A stretch of DNA of 7,582 nucleotides from Candidatus Alloscillospira gallinarum (lineage in GTDB: Bacteria > Bacillota > Clostridia > Oscillospirales > Oscillospiraceae), in the NCBI GenBank assembly GCA_904420055.1, contig CAJFTV010000086.1:1-7582 (forward strand). The letters are read 5' to 3'. This document shows, in pieces, positions 1 through 6,471 of the stretch. The notes below the pieces were generated by a model. That model was not told the origin of the DNA and searched no databases. It was given only the letters and a program-made list of their open reading frames with translations. Position 1 is the stretch's first letter. The number at the start of each line of letters is the position of its first letter. Position numbers and translations under genes: made by a program.

Positions 1-419
1 AGCCGCATTTCAAAGGCCGCCTTTACAAGCCTGTGGTCGCGCTTGCCTTCTGACAGGACAAAAAGCCCATTCAGCCCCAGAGAAAGTATTTCAGGGCTCG
101 GCATATCCTCATCAGACACAGTTTCCAAAAGCTCCGCAAAATATGCTCCCAGGGAAAGTGCCGAAATGTCAAAGGCGAGCCCGGAAAACAGCTCTATACT
201 CCGGGCCTCCGTCAGGGTGTACCGGCCGCGGTTTTCCGACAATGTCATGTCGGAAAAAGCAAGAAACTGCGTTGAAGAAGCAGTTTTGCTCCCCTTTCTC
301 TTTGTCCCCCGGGCGCTTACAGTAACCTTCCCCAAATCGGACGTGAGCACCGTGAGTATCCGGCTGCTCTCCTTATAGGGCGTCTCCCTGAGTACGAGTC
401 CTTTTGTGTTTATGTACAT
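1..419 (-). CDS. recO: DNA repair protein RecO, N-terminal part (runs off left edge)
   Basis: RecO is a cytosolic recombination mediator that, in the RecFOR pathway, helps load RecA onto SSB-coated single-stranded DNA and anneals complementary strands. The 139 visible residues begin MYINTKGLVLRETPYKESSR, then LTVLTSDLGKVTVSARGTKR, the typical N-terminal OB-fold of RecO. They continue with the family pattern FSDMTLSENRGRYTLTEA and an alpha-helical stretch GAYFAELLETVSDED up to LVKAAFEMR. The usual protein is about 250 residues, so the C-terminal part, including any zinc-finger segment, lies outside the window. The ATG at 419 is supported by GGAGG 7 nt upstream (426-430 on the minus strand). 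It lies 82 bp downstream of the yqzL-like gene and is probably cotranscribed with it. The identification rests on remembered family patterns, but the match covers the whole visible length. Confidence 0.95.
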   Translation of the reverse strand, partial: MYINTKGLVLRETPYKESSRILTVLTSDLGKVTVSARGTKRKGSKTASSTQFLAFSDMTLSENRGRYTLTEARSIELFSGLAFDISALSLGAYFAELLETVSDEDMPSPEILSLGLNGLFVLSEGKRDHRLVKAAFEMR

Positions 420-501
420 GTCTCGCCTCCATAAAAAAGACGTCTCCAGATTTTCCGGAAGTGGTCAGGCGCAGACTTCTATTGCCGGCTCAGCGGCGCC
501 A

Positions 502-651
502 TTACTCCCGCCTGTTCTCTTCTTTTTCCCTCTCTTTTTTTCTGGCTTCAAGCTCCGGTACGAGCTCACGGGCCAGTTCTTCTCTATACATGAGATAAAT
601 GCGCACGTCTCCCGTCTTTTTAAAAAGCGACCACAATACCTCATAATCCAT
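502..651 (-). CDS. yqzL: YqzL-like small protein (49 aa) upstream of recO
   Basis: A 49-codon reading frame starts MDYEVLWSLFKKTGDVRIYL and ends in a highly charged tail rich in Lys, Glu and Arg (residues 35-49). Its support is a strong ribosome binding site, GGAGGTGA at 665..658, 6 nt before ATG, and its place directly upstream of recO. In Bacillus and many clostridia a 45-50 residue protein of unknown function, YqzL, lies between era and recO; the pattern Trp-x-Leu-Phe-x-x-Thr-Gly followed by a Tyr-Leu helix agrees with what I recall of that family. No signal peptide or membrane segment is visible; the protein looks like one or two amphipathic helices. An 82-bp gap follows before recO. The function is unknown, and I infer only that it is cotranscribed with recO. 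Being short, it is easily missed by gene callers. Confidence 0.83.
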   Translation of the reverse strand: MDYEVLWSLFKKTGDVRIYLMYREELARELVPELEARKKEREKEENRRE

Positions 652-728
652 TACCTGTCACCTCCGCAGCGAAAATAAATCTGATAAAACTATTCTCTGC
701 AATGCCGCGTGTTTTAATAACAGGTAAT
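650..728 (-). promoter_or_regulatory. Possible leader helix masking the yqzL ribosome binding site and start
   Basis: In the minus-strand transcript, ATTACCTGT at 728..720 is the exact complement of ACAGGTAAT at 658..650. The second arm overlaps the end of the ribosome binding site and the first two bases of the yqzL ATG (651..649). Three G-U pairs and one A-U pair extend the helix to 716/662, giving 13 pairs with 53 unpaired bases between the arms. Both proposed transcription starts lie upstream of the first arm. Formation would hide GGTGA of the ribosome binding site and the AU of the start codon. A role in translation control is inference; a 9-bp match in AT-rich DNA could be chance. Confidence 0.35.
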
Positions 729-772
729 TTATGTAGATTTTACCGTCATTATAATATATATTGATTTGTATT

Positions 773-801
773 ATTATAACATCAAGTTCCGCCTTATTCA
801 A
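773..801 (-). promoter_or_regulatory. Promoter for yqzL-recO
   Basis: On the minus strand, -35 TTGAAT (801..796) and a perfect -10 TATAAT (778..773) are separated by 17 bp, and TG at 781-780 gives an extended -10. Transcription would begin near 766, leaving a leader of about 115 nt before yqzL. A second perfect TATAAT (753..748) lies 25 bp downstream but has no good -35. This is a sigma-A-type promoter by sequence only. Confidence 0.7.
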
Positions 802-888
802 CGGACTTTTACAGACATATGTTTTAATTGGCCTGTTAAAGGAACAATAGTGCTTATACCCAGAGCTGAAATAATATTCTTTCTTCCT

Positions 889-930
889 ATAAAAACAGCG
901 CTGTACAAAATTGTACAGCGCTGTTTTTAT
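889..930 (-). terminator. Rho-independent terminator after pyc, perfect palindrome
   Basis: Two perfectly complementary 20-nt arms (889-908 and 911-930) are separated by 2 nt and begin 11 nt after the pyc stop codon. The arms contain GC-rich ACAGCGCTGT and end in a run of five T on either strand, so the element could act in both directions. It would isolate pyc from the yqzL-recO promoter just downstream. ACAGCGCTGT is itself a 10-bp palindrome and occurs twice, at 895-904 and 915-924. Confidence 0.88.
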
Positions 931-941
931 TTCGGCTTTAT

Positions 942-3900
942 TTACTTTATTGTTATCAAAAGCTCGCCGGCTTTTACTGTCTGGCCGGGGGCGATAAGCA
1001 CCTCGTCCACTGTGCCGTCCATATGAGAGACAACGCTTGTCTCCATCTTCATGGCCTCAATTATGGCCACGACCTGATTCTCCTTGACGGTATCGCCGGG
1101 CTTAACATTAACCTTGCTCACGCCGCCGGGTATGGACGCGCCGATATGGCTCTTGTCAGACGGGTCCGCCATGCGCACCTGCACGACAGAGGCGCTCTCG
1201 GAGTTGTCCTTGACTTTTACATCACGGCGGGCGCCGTTCAGCTCAAAATGCACCGTGCGCATTCCGGCTTCGTCAATGTCGCCAAGTCCCAGGAACTTGA
1301 TAACCAGTGTTTTGCCGTCCTCAATGTTGACCTTGTTGGTCTCGCCCACCGCAAGGCCGTGGAAGAACACGTGACTTCCAAGACGTGTGATATATCCGTA
1401 CTCCTTGCGCTGGCGGAAATAATCCTCAAGCACTTTCGGGTAAATTACCCAGCTTATCGCATCTCTGTCTGTGGGGTCGTCAATAAACTGCTTTAATTGT
1501 TCCTTTACAGCGTCAAAATCAGCAGGCGGCAAAAGCTCACCGGGGCGGCAGGTAATGGGCGTCTCGCCTTTCAGCACAACTTCCTGAAGTCCCTCCGGCT
1601 GGAAGCCCCATGCGGGCTGCCCCATCATGCCCTTAAAATAGCTGACAACACTGTCCGGGAAAGCAAGGTTCTTGCCGCGCTCAACAATGTTTTCCGGGGT
1701 CAGGTCGTTCTGCACCATGAATATGGCAAGGTCGCCCACCATCTTGGAGGACGGCGTAACCTTTACAATATCGCCGAGCATCTGGTTAACCGTGCAGAAC
1801 ATCTCACGCACCTCGTCAAAGCGGGGGCCAAGTCCAAGGCTTTCAACCTGCGGCCGCAGGTTCGTGTACTGGCCGCCGGGTATCTCATACTTGTATATCT
1901 CGGTAAGTGGGCTCTTGAGGTCTGACTCAAACACGTCATAGCGGCGGCGCACGTCCTCCCAGTACTCGCTGAGCTCCTCAAGCCGCTCAATGTCAAGGCC
2001 GGTATCTCTCTCTGTGCCCTGAAGCGCCGTTACAATTGAGTTCACGCTGGGCTGGCTAGTAAGTGAGGACATGCTGCTCACTGCGCAGTCCACTATGTCA
2101 ACGCCCTCTTCCGCGGCAAGAAGGTATGCCGCGACCTGGTTTCCGCTGGTATCGTGGGTATGGAGGTGTATTGGCAGCCCCACCTCTTCCTTGAGTGTTT
2201 TTATCAGCTTCTTCGCCGCATAGGGCTTCAAAAGTCCCGACATATCCTTAATAGCCAGAATATGCGCGCCGCGCTTTTCAAGCTCTTTGGCCATATTCAC
2301 ATAGTACTGCAGTGTATACTTGTCCTTTTTGGGGTCCAGTATATCGCCGGTATAGCAGATTGCGGCCTCTGCAATCTTATTAGCTCCCGCAGCCTCTTCA
2401 AGGGCAATTTCCATGCCGGGCAGCCAGTTTAACGAGTCGAACACTCTGAACACGTCAATTCCGCTTTTTGCTGCCTCACGTATAAAGGCGCGGATTACGT
2501 TGTCGGGGTAGTTTGAATATCCTACGGCATTCGCACCGCGGAAAAGCATCTGGAACGGTATGTTCGGTATCTCCCTGCGGAGAAGGTCAAGCCTCTCCCA
2601 CGGGTCCTCGTGAAGATAGCGGTAAGCCACGTCAAATGTAGCTCCGCCCCACATCTCAAGTGAAAATGCGTCGGCATATATCTCAGCCATTGCCGCAGCG
2701 CCCTTTACCATGTCCCGGGTACGCACGCGGGTGGCAAGAAGGCTCTGGTGAGCGTCTCGCATTGTGGTGTCGCATATGAGCAGCTTCTTCTGCTCAAGCA
2801 CGTATTTTTTAACTGCCTCAGGCCCCTTTTCATCGAGAAGCTGTTTTAAGCCTGCGGGCGGTGTCTCTCCCTGCACCTTGGGGAAACGGGGCGTATCGTA
2901 CATCTTGGCTCCCGCTGTGGGGTCGTTTACCACAATATTGCCTATGTACTTGAGCATCTTTGTGGCCCTGTCTCTTGAGTTCTTAAGCTCAAAGAGCTCC
3001 GGTGTCTCGTCAATAAAACGTGTATGGCACTTGCCCTCAAGGAAGGTGGGGTTGGTGAGAATATTGCCGAGGAAGGACATATTTGTCTTTACACCGCGTA
3101 CCCTCGTCTCTGCCAGCGTGCGCAGAGCCTTGCGGACTGCACCTATGAAGCTCTTGTCATATGTCGTTATTTTTACAAGCAGGCTGTCATAATACGGGGA
3201 AATCTCAACGCCGGTATAGACATTGCCGCCGTCCAGCCTGACTCCATTTCCTCCTCCAGTGCGGTAAGCTGTCACAACCCCCGTATCCGGGGCAAAGTTG
3301 TTCGCCGGGTCTTCAGTTGTGACACGGCACTGGATTGCGTATCCGCTAACAGACACATCATTCTGGGAGTTTATTCCGATAAGCGGGGTGCTTAAGGGCT
3401 CTCCGCCCGCAATGAGTATCTGGGCCCGCACGAGGTCAACGCCCGTAACCATCTCTGTTACCGTATGCTCAACCTGTATACGTGGATTCATTTCAATGAA
3501 GTAGTGAGCGCCGGACTTGTCCACCAGGAACTCAACAGTACCGGCGTTTACATATCCCACAGCCTTTGCAATTTTAACAGCGTCGGCACAGAGCTCCTCT
3601 CTTTTCTCTTTCGGCAGAGACCATGCAGGGGTATACTCAACAACCTTCTGGTAACGGCGCTGGAGAGAGCAGTCCCTCTCATAGAGATGTACGGTGTTGC
3701 CATATTCGTCAGCGAGTATCTGTACCTCGATATGCTTTGGCTCTACAAGGTACTTCTCTATAAATATGGCGTCGTTTCCAAATGCCTTTTTTGCCTCGGA
3801 GCGCACAAGCTCAAACGCCGGAGCCACCTCTTCCTCACTCCAGCAGGCGCGCATTCCGCGTCCGCCGCCGCCAGACGCGGCCTTGAGAATTATGGGGAAC

Positions 3901-4370
3901 CCGTAGCTCTTCGCCTTTTCAAGCGCCTCTTCGGGGCCGCTTAACGGGTCAATGCTTCCCGGAATTGTGGGCACACCACATGAGAGCGCCATCTCCTTCG
4001 CAGAGAGCTTGTCGCCCATTTTACCCAGTATATCGCTGGGCGGGCCAATAAAGATTATACCTGCTTCTTCACAAGCTCTTGCAAAATCTGCGTTCTCAGA
4101 CAAAAATCCGTAGCCCGGGTGTATGGCGTCTACTCCCTTGCGCTTTGCCAGCGCGACAATTTCATCAATAGCAAGATAAGCACCCAAAGGACTTAAGTTC
4201 TCTCCAATGAGATATGCCTCGTCCGCCCTTATTCGGTGAGCGCTGTAAATATCTTCCTTGGAATAGATAGCCACCGTTGACAGTCCCAGGTCATTGCAAG
4301 CGCGGAGCACCCGAATTGCAATTTCGCCCCGGTTTGCTACCAGAACTTTCTTGATTTTCTTCTTTTCCAT
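942..4370 (-). CDS. pyc: Pyruvate carboxylase, single-chain, complete
   Basis: This cytosolic, biotin-dependent enzyme turns pyruvate, bicarbonate and ATP into oxaloacetate, refilling the TCA cycle and feeding aspartate and gluconeogenesis. The 1142 residues match the usual single-chain length. The biotin carboxylase domain covers about 1-455: VANRGEIAIR near the start, the Gly-rich ATP loop KAASGGGGRGMR (163-174), and EMNPRIQVEH (293-302). The carboxyltransferase domain covers about 525-1000, with DTTMRDAHQS (534-543), carboxylated Lys708 in AIKDM, metal ligands His737 and His739 in HLHTHD, Asp539, and VTPSSK (871-876). The C-terminal biotin carrier domain has EAMKMET with biotin on Lys1108, 34 residues from the end. 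The ATG at 4370 has AGGAGG 7 nt upstream. One oddity is QRRYQK (237-242) where most biotin carboxylases have His. The gene is monocistronic by layout: its own leader and terminator, no birA nearby. Confidence 0.98.
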   Translation of the reverse strand: MEKKKIKKVLVANRGEIAIRVLRACNDLGLSTVAIYSKEDIYSAHRIRADEAYLIGENLSPLGAYLAIDEIVALAKRKGVDAIHPGYGFLSENADFARACEEAGIIFIGPPSDILGKMGDKLSAKEMALSCGVPTIPGSIDPLSGPEEALEKAKSYGFPIILKAASGGGGRGMRACWSEEEVAPAFELVRSEAKKAFGNDAIFIEKYLVEPKHIEVQILADEYGNTVHLYERDCSLQRRYQKVVEYTPAWSLPKEKREELCADAVKIAKAVGYVNAGTVEFLVDKSGAHYFIEMNPRIQVEHTVTEMVTGVDLVRAQILIAGGEPLSTPLIGINSQNDVSVSGYAIQCRVTTEDPANNFAPDTGVVTAYRTGGGNGVRLDGGNVYTGVEISPYYDSLLVKITTYDKSFIGAVRKALRTLAETRVRGVKTNMSFLGNILTNPTFLEGKCHTRFIDETPELFELKNSRDRATKMLKYIGNIVVNDPTAGAKMYDTPRFPKVQGETPPAGLKQLLDEKGPEAVKKYVLEQKKLLICDTTMRDAHQSLLATRVRTRDMVKGAAAMAEIYADAFSLEMWGGATFDVAYRYLHEDPWERLDLLRREIPNIPFQMLFRGANAVGYSNYPDNVIRAFIREAAKSGIDVFRVFDSLNWLPGMEIALEEAAGANKIAEAAICYTGDILDPKKDKYTLQYYVNMAKELEKRGAHILAIKDMSGLLKPYAAKKLIKTLKEEVGLPIHLHTHDTSGNQVAAYLLAAEEGVDIVDCAVSSMSSLTSQPSVNSIVTALQGTERDTGLDIERLEELSEYWEDVRRRYDVFESDLKSPLTEIYKYEIPGGQYTNLRPQVESLGLGPRFDEVREMFCTVNQMLGDIVKVTPSSKMVGDLAIFMVQNDLTPENIVERGKNLAFPDSVVSYFKGMMGQPAWGFQPEGLQEVVLKGETPITCRPGELLPPADFDAVKEQLKQFIDDPTDRDAISWVIYPKVLEDYFRQRKEYGYITRLGSHVFFHGLAVGETNKVNIEDGKTLVIKFLGLGDIDEAGMRTVHFELNGARRDVKVKDNSESASVVQVRMADPSDKSHIGASIPGGVSKVNVKPGDTVKENQVVAIIEAMKMETSVVSHMDGTVDEVLIAPGQTVKAGELLITIK

Positions 4371-4386
4371 TCCTTTTCCTCCTGAA

Positions 4387-4451
4387 TTGTTCCCTTTTTC
4401 TCACATATAGGGACAAATTGCACATCTTTAGCATTTCGCCCTTGAAATGCT
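4387..4451 (-). promoter_or_regulatory. pyc leader with two possible hairpins
   Basis: Between the candidate pyc promoter and its ribosome binding site the minus-strand transcript can form two stems. The first is a perfect 8-bp repeat, AGCATTTC and GAAATGCT (4451..4444 with 4437..4430), with a 6-nt loop. The second pairs TTGTCCCT-type sequence (4416..4409) with AGGGAACAA (4395..4387) with one bulged base; it ends 3 nt before AGGAGG at 4383..4378. No T-run follows either stem, so they are not terminators. I match neither to a known riboswitch class; the first could equally be a DNA operator. Confidence 0.4.
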
Positions 4452-4483
4452 CTGCATTTTCATCATTCCTTTTCTTGCATTTT

Positions 4484-4512
4484 ATTTTATCAAATGCCGG
4501 AGACGAATACAA
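4484..4512 (-). promoter_or_regulatory. Candidate pyc promoter (weak)
   Basis: On the minus strand TTGTAT (4512..4507) and TAAAAT (4489..4484) are 17 bp apart. Transcription would start near 4477, leaving a pyc leader of about 107 nt. The -35 matches the consensus at only three or four positions, so this is the best candidate I found rather than a firm call. Confidence 0.35.
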
Positions 4513-4801
4513 GCGCCGAAAAATACTTTTTCATATAATCTTTTGGCCTGTTTCGGCTGCCGCCTTGTCAAAAAGCAACATACAGGCGCCAAATTTGCCC
4601 TTAAATTTCCATGCCGTCAGCTCCCGGTCTCTCACTTTCATATGCAATTTTTTCGTCCACAACATGCGAGAAAGTCTTTTCTAAATTTCAGCACGGAGAG
4701 AATTTCGCTTTCCAAAGCTCCAGTAATTCAGCGTCATTTTCTGTGAAACAAAGGATACATTTTCCCTCTGCGTCACTATTTTTTCCACAGTTAAATTTAA
4801 C

Positions 4802-4830
4802 TTGAAAAAAATGCATGTATTTTATATAAT
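4802..4830 (+). promoter_or_regulatory. Promoter for phoH-ybeY(-era)
   Basis: TTGAAA (4802-4807) and a perfect TATAAT (4825-4830) are separated by exactly 17 bp, an excellent sigma-A-type promoter. Transcription would start near 4837, giving a leader of about 55 nt before the phoH TTG codon. Confidence 0.82.
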
Positions 4831-4850
4831 TTAAATGTATACGCTAAGAT

Positions 4851-4865
4851 AGCCGCTTTGCGGCT
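4851..4865 (+). other. Hairpin in the phoH leader
   Basis: AGCCGC and GCGGCT form a perfect 6-bp GC-rich stem with a TTT loop, about 14 nt after the predicted transcription start and 10 nt before the ribosome binding site. No T-run follows, so it is not a terminator. It may stabilise the mRNA 5' end or help keep the start region open; this is inference. Confidence 0.5.
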
Positions 4866-4891
4866 CAGACACTAAGAGGAGGCAACTATTA

Positions 4892-5893
4892 TTGGCGGAC
4901 AAAAAACTTGAATTTGAAACAATTGACCAGCTTCAGGCCGTTTTCGGCACACAGGACCACCTTGTGAGACTGATTGAACGCGCCTTTAACGTAAACATAA
5001 ATTTCCACGGCTCTGAAATTGAGGTCCGCGGCGACGCACCTGCCGGGGTCGAGGGGGCCGCCGCAGTCATGGACGCCATGCGGGATATCTATGACCAGGG
5101 GGAAAACATTGACGACGAGATGGTCTACCGTCTCATTGAGGAGACAGCCGATGGCGACCCTGGGGAGACAAGCCGCGCAATGGGCGACGTCGTAGCTGTG
5201 ACATACAAAGGGGCACCTGTCCGCTGCAAAACCCCCGGGCAGAAGAATTATATAAAAGCACTTAGGGACAATACCGTCACCCTGTGCATCGGCCCCGCCG
5301 GCACCGGAAAGACATACCTCGCCGTGGCCCAGGCGGTAAACGAGCTTAAAGCCGGGGAAATCGAGCGCATTATAATGAGCCGCCCGGCCATTGAGGCCGG
5401 CGAGGAGCGCCTTGGCTTTCTCCCGGGTGATTTAGCGCAAAAGGTAGACCCCTATCTCCGTCCCCTCTATGACGCGCTTTATGATATGTACGGCCCTGAA
5501 AAGGCGGACAGGCTACGTGAAAAAGGGACCATAGAAATTGCCCCCCTTGCATACATGCGCGGCCGCACATTAAACCACGCGAGAATAATAATTGACGAGA
5601 GCCAGAACGCCTCCCTCTCCACATTAAAAATGGCACTGACCCGTCTTGGAGAGGGCTCCAAAATGGTTCTAACCGGAGATGTCACCCAGATTGACCTGCC
5701 TAAAAAGCAGGACTCCGGACTTGAGAAATGCGCGAATATTTTAAGCTCAATCGACGGCATCGGCATTGTGCGGCTGCAAAACCGGGACGTTGTGCGCAAC
5801 AAGATAGTGCGCGACATAGTAAAGGCGTTTGAGAAAGAGGAGGAAAAACGGCAGGCACCTGTCTCACGCTCCTCCCGCACGAGGAAAAAGTGA
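4892..5893 (+). CDS. phoH: PhoH family ATPase (PhoH-like protein)
   Basis: PhoH proteins are cytosolic P-loop ATPases related to the helicase superfamily I core; a role in RNA metabolism is proposed but the exact reaction is not settled. The 333 residues compare with about 320 in Bacillus. A small N-terminal domain (about 1-60, FETIDQLQAVFGTQDHLVRL) precedes the ATPase. Visible motifs are Walker A GPAGTGKT (134-141), Walker B IIIDESQN (232-239, commonly DEAQN), the sensor-like LTGDVTQIDLP (260-270), and the basic NRDVVRNKIV near the end (297-306). The tail after 315 is charged and likely disordered. The start is TTG at 4892: GAGGAGG (4876-4882) lies 9 nt upstream and no in-frame ATG fits the conserved N-terminus. 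The stop overlaps the ybeY start, so the two are translationally linked. Confidence 0.96.
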   Translation: MADKKLEFETIDQLQAVFGTQDHLVRLIERAFNVNINFHGSEIEVRGDAPAGVEGAAAVMDAMRDIYDQGENIDDEMVYRLIEETADGDPGETSRAMGDVVAVTYKGAPVRCKTPGQKNYIKALRDNTVTLCIGPAGTGKTYLAVAQAVNELKAGEIERIIMSRPAIEAGEERLGFLPGDLAQKVDPYLRPLYDALYDMYGPEKADRLREKGTIEIAPLAYMRGRTLNHARIIIDESQNASLSTLKMALTRLGEGSKMVLTGDVTQIDLPKKQDSGLEKCANILSSIDGIGIVRLQNRDVVRNKIVRDIVKAFEKEEEKRQAPVSRSSRTRKK

Positions 5894-6384
5894 TGAGGAT
5901 TAGAATTGAAACGGAAAACCGCTCCGGCGGTCTCTTTACCAGAAGGCACGTGCGTGTCCTCGAAAAAGCGGCGCGCACCACATTTCTTGCTCAGGGCGTT
6001 TTTGAGGACTGCCTTTTAAATGTAGTCCTAACGGACGACGGAGAGATACGGCGCATAAACCGGGATTTCCGAAATACCGACAAGGCAACGGACGTGCTCT
6101 CTTTTCCCATGAATGAATTTGTCCCGGGGGCATACTGCGGCAAAGGCGCCGAACGTGACATGGAAACCGGGGCAGTAAATATGGGCGACATGGTTATCTC
6201 CTGTGAGCACGTAATCTCCCAGGCTGCCGAGTACGGACACAGCGTATACCGCGAGCTTGCATATCTCACAATACACTCCTGCCTTCACCTTTTGGGGTAC
6301 GACCATATGGACGAGGGGAAGGAAAAGCGCCGCATGCGCGCACGGGAGGAGTACATAATAGGCAAAACTCCCTATGAGAGATAA
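5893..6384 (+). CDS. ybeY: Endoribonuclease YbeY, 16S rRNA maturation
   Basis: YbeY is a cytosolic zinc-dependent endoribonuclease involved in 16S rRNA 3'-end maturation and in 70S ribosome quality control. The 163 residues match the usual length. The diagnostic metal-binding motif is HSCLHLLGYDH (128-138), with His128, His132 and His138 as zinc ligands; Ser replaces the Gly often seen after the first His. Upstream is the conserved INRDFRNTDKATDVLSFP (about 55-72). The phoH stop TGA shares one base with this ATG (TGATG). GAGGA at 5881-5885 is 7 nt before the ATG, which I prefer over the in-frame GTG at 5890, only 4 nt away and giving one more residue. In many Bacillota pgpH lies between phoH and ybeY and dgkA follows; both are absent here. 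Confidence 0.96.
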   Translation: MRIRIETENRSGGLFTRRHVRVLEKAARTTFLAQGVFEDCLLNVVLTDDGEIRRINRDFRNTDKATDVLSFPMNEFVPGAYCGKGAERDMETGAVNMGDMVISCEHVISQAAEYGHSVYRELAYLTIHSCLHLLGYDHMDEGKEKRRMRAREEYIIGKTPYER

Positions 6385-6442
6385 CCAGCATATTTTAAAG
6401 ACATATGTATCCCTGAAACATGGGGGTATGCAATTTTACTGC

Positions 6443-6466
6443 TGCGCCCAAACGGGCGCATGGAGG
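6443..6466 (+). promoter_or_regulatory. Hairpin abutting the era ribosome binding site
   Basis: TGCGCCC (6443-6449) and GGGCGCA (6454-6460) form a perfect 7-bp GC-rich stem with an AAAC loop, ending one base before GGAGG (6462-6466). No T-run follows, so it is not a terminator. The stem leaves the ribosome binding site free but contains the upstream in-frame ATG's first base at 6460, which argues against that codon as the start. It may protect a processed era mRNA end or modulate initiation; the role is inference. Confidence 0.5.
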
Positions 6467-6471
6467 ATTTT

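Larger units (their letters stand above)
4371..4891. other. Divergent pyc-phoH intergenic region, 521 bp
   Basis: This AT-rich gap holds the pyc leader and a possible pyc promoter on its left and the phoH promoter and leader on its right. The centre, about 4515-4800, has no recognised element. Reading the minus strand there gives unusually protein-like short open stretches: 42 codons from ATG 4816 to TGA 4688, the same frame open again to TAA 4601, and an overlapping frame of 44 codons from ATG 4665 to TGA 4531. None has a ribosome binding site and I recognise none, so I do not call a gene. A perfect TTGACA on the minus strand (4571..4566) has no -10 at a workable distance. Confidence 0.6.

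Noticed and set aside
43..378. 111-codon plus-strand frame at the left edge
   Set aside because: It is antisense to recO, whose N-terminal pattern is clear on the minus strand.
750..755. TATAAT on the plus strand in the yqzL-pyc gap
   Set aside because: No plus-strand gene lies downstream and no good -35 precedes it; it is part of an AT-rich run holding the minus-strand promoter.
1023..1925. Long plus-strand open frames of 142-157 codons opposite pyc
   Set aside because: They lie wholly antisense to the clearly coding pyc, lack ribosome binding sites and resemble no family; they follow from its codon bias.
4566..4571. Perfect TTGACA on the minus strand as the pyc -35
   Set aside because: No -10-like hexamer lies 16-18 bp downstream; the nearest AT-rich hexamer is about 27 bp away.
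4688..4690. In-frame TGA after Cys on the minus strand as a selenocysteine codon
   Set aside because: The stem just after it is short and AT-rich without a typical SECIS loop, the frame has no ribosome binding site, and the protein is unrecognised.
4701..4716. Possible CcpA cre site (GGAAAGCGAAATTC on the minus strand)
   Set aside because: The spacing is off by one from the cre consensus and the right half does not match.
4447..4746. 99-codon plus-strand frame in the pyc-phoH gap
   Set aside because: It has no ribosome binding site, its composition looks random, and it ends before the phoH promoter.
5479..5949. 156-codon minus-strand frame opposite phoH
   Set aside because: It is antisense to phoH and ybeY, which carry full catalytic motifs, and it has no start signal of its own.
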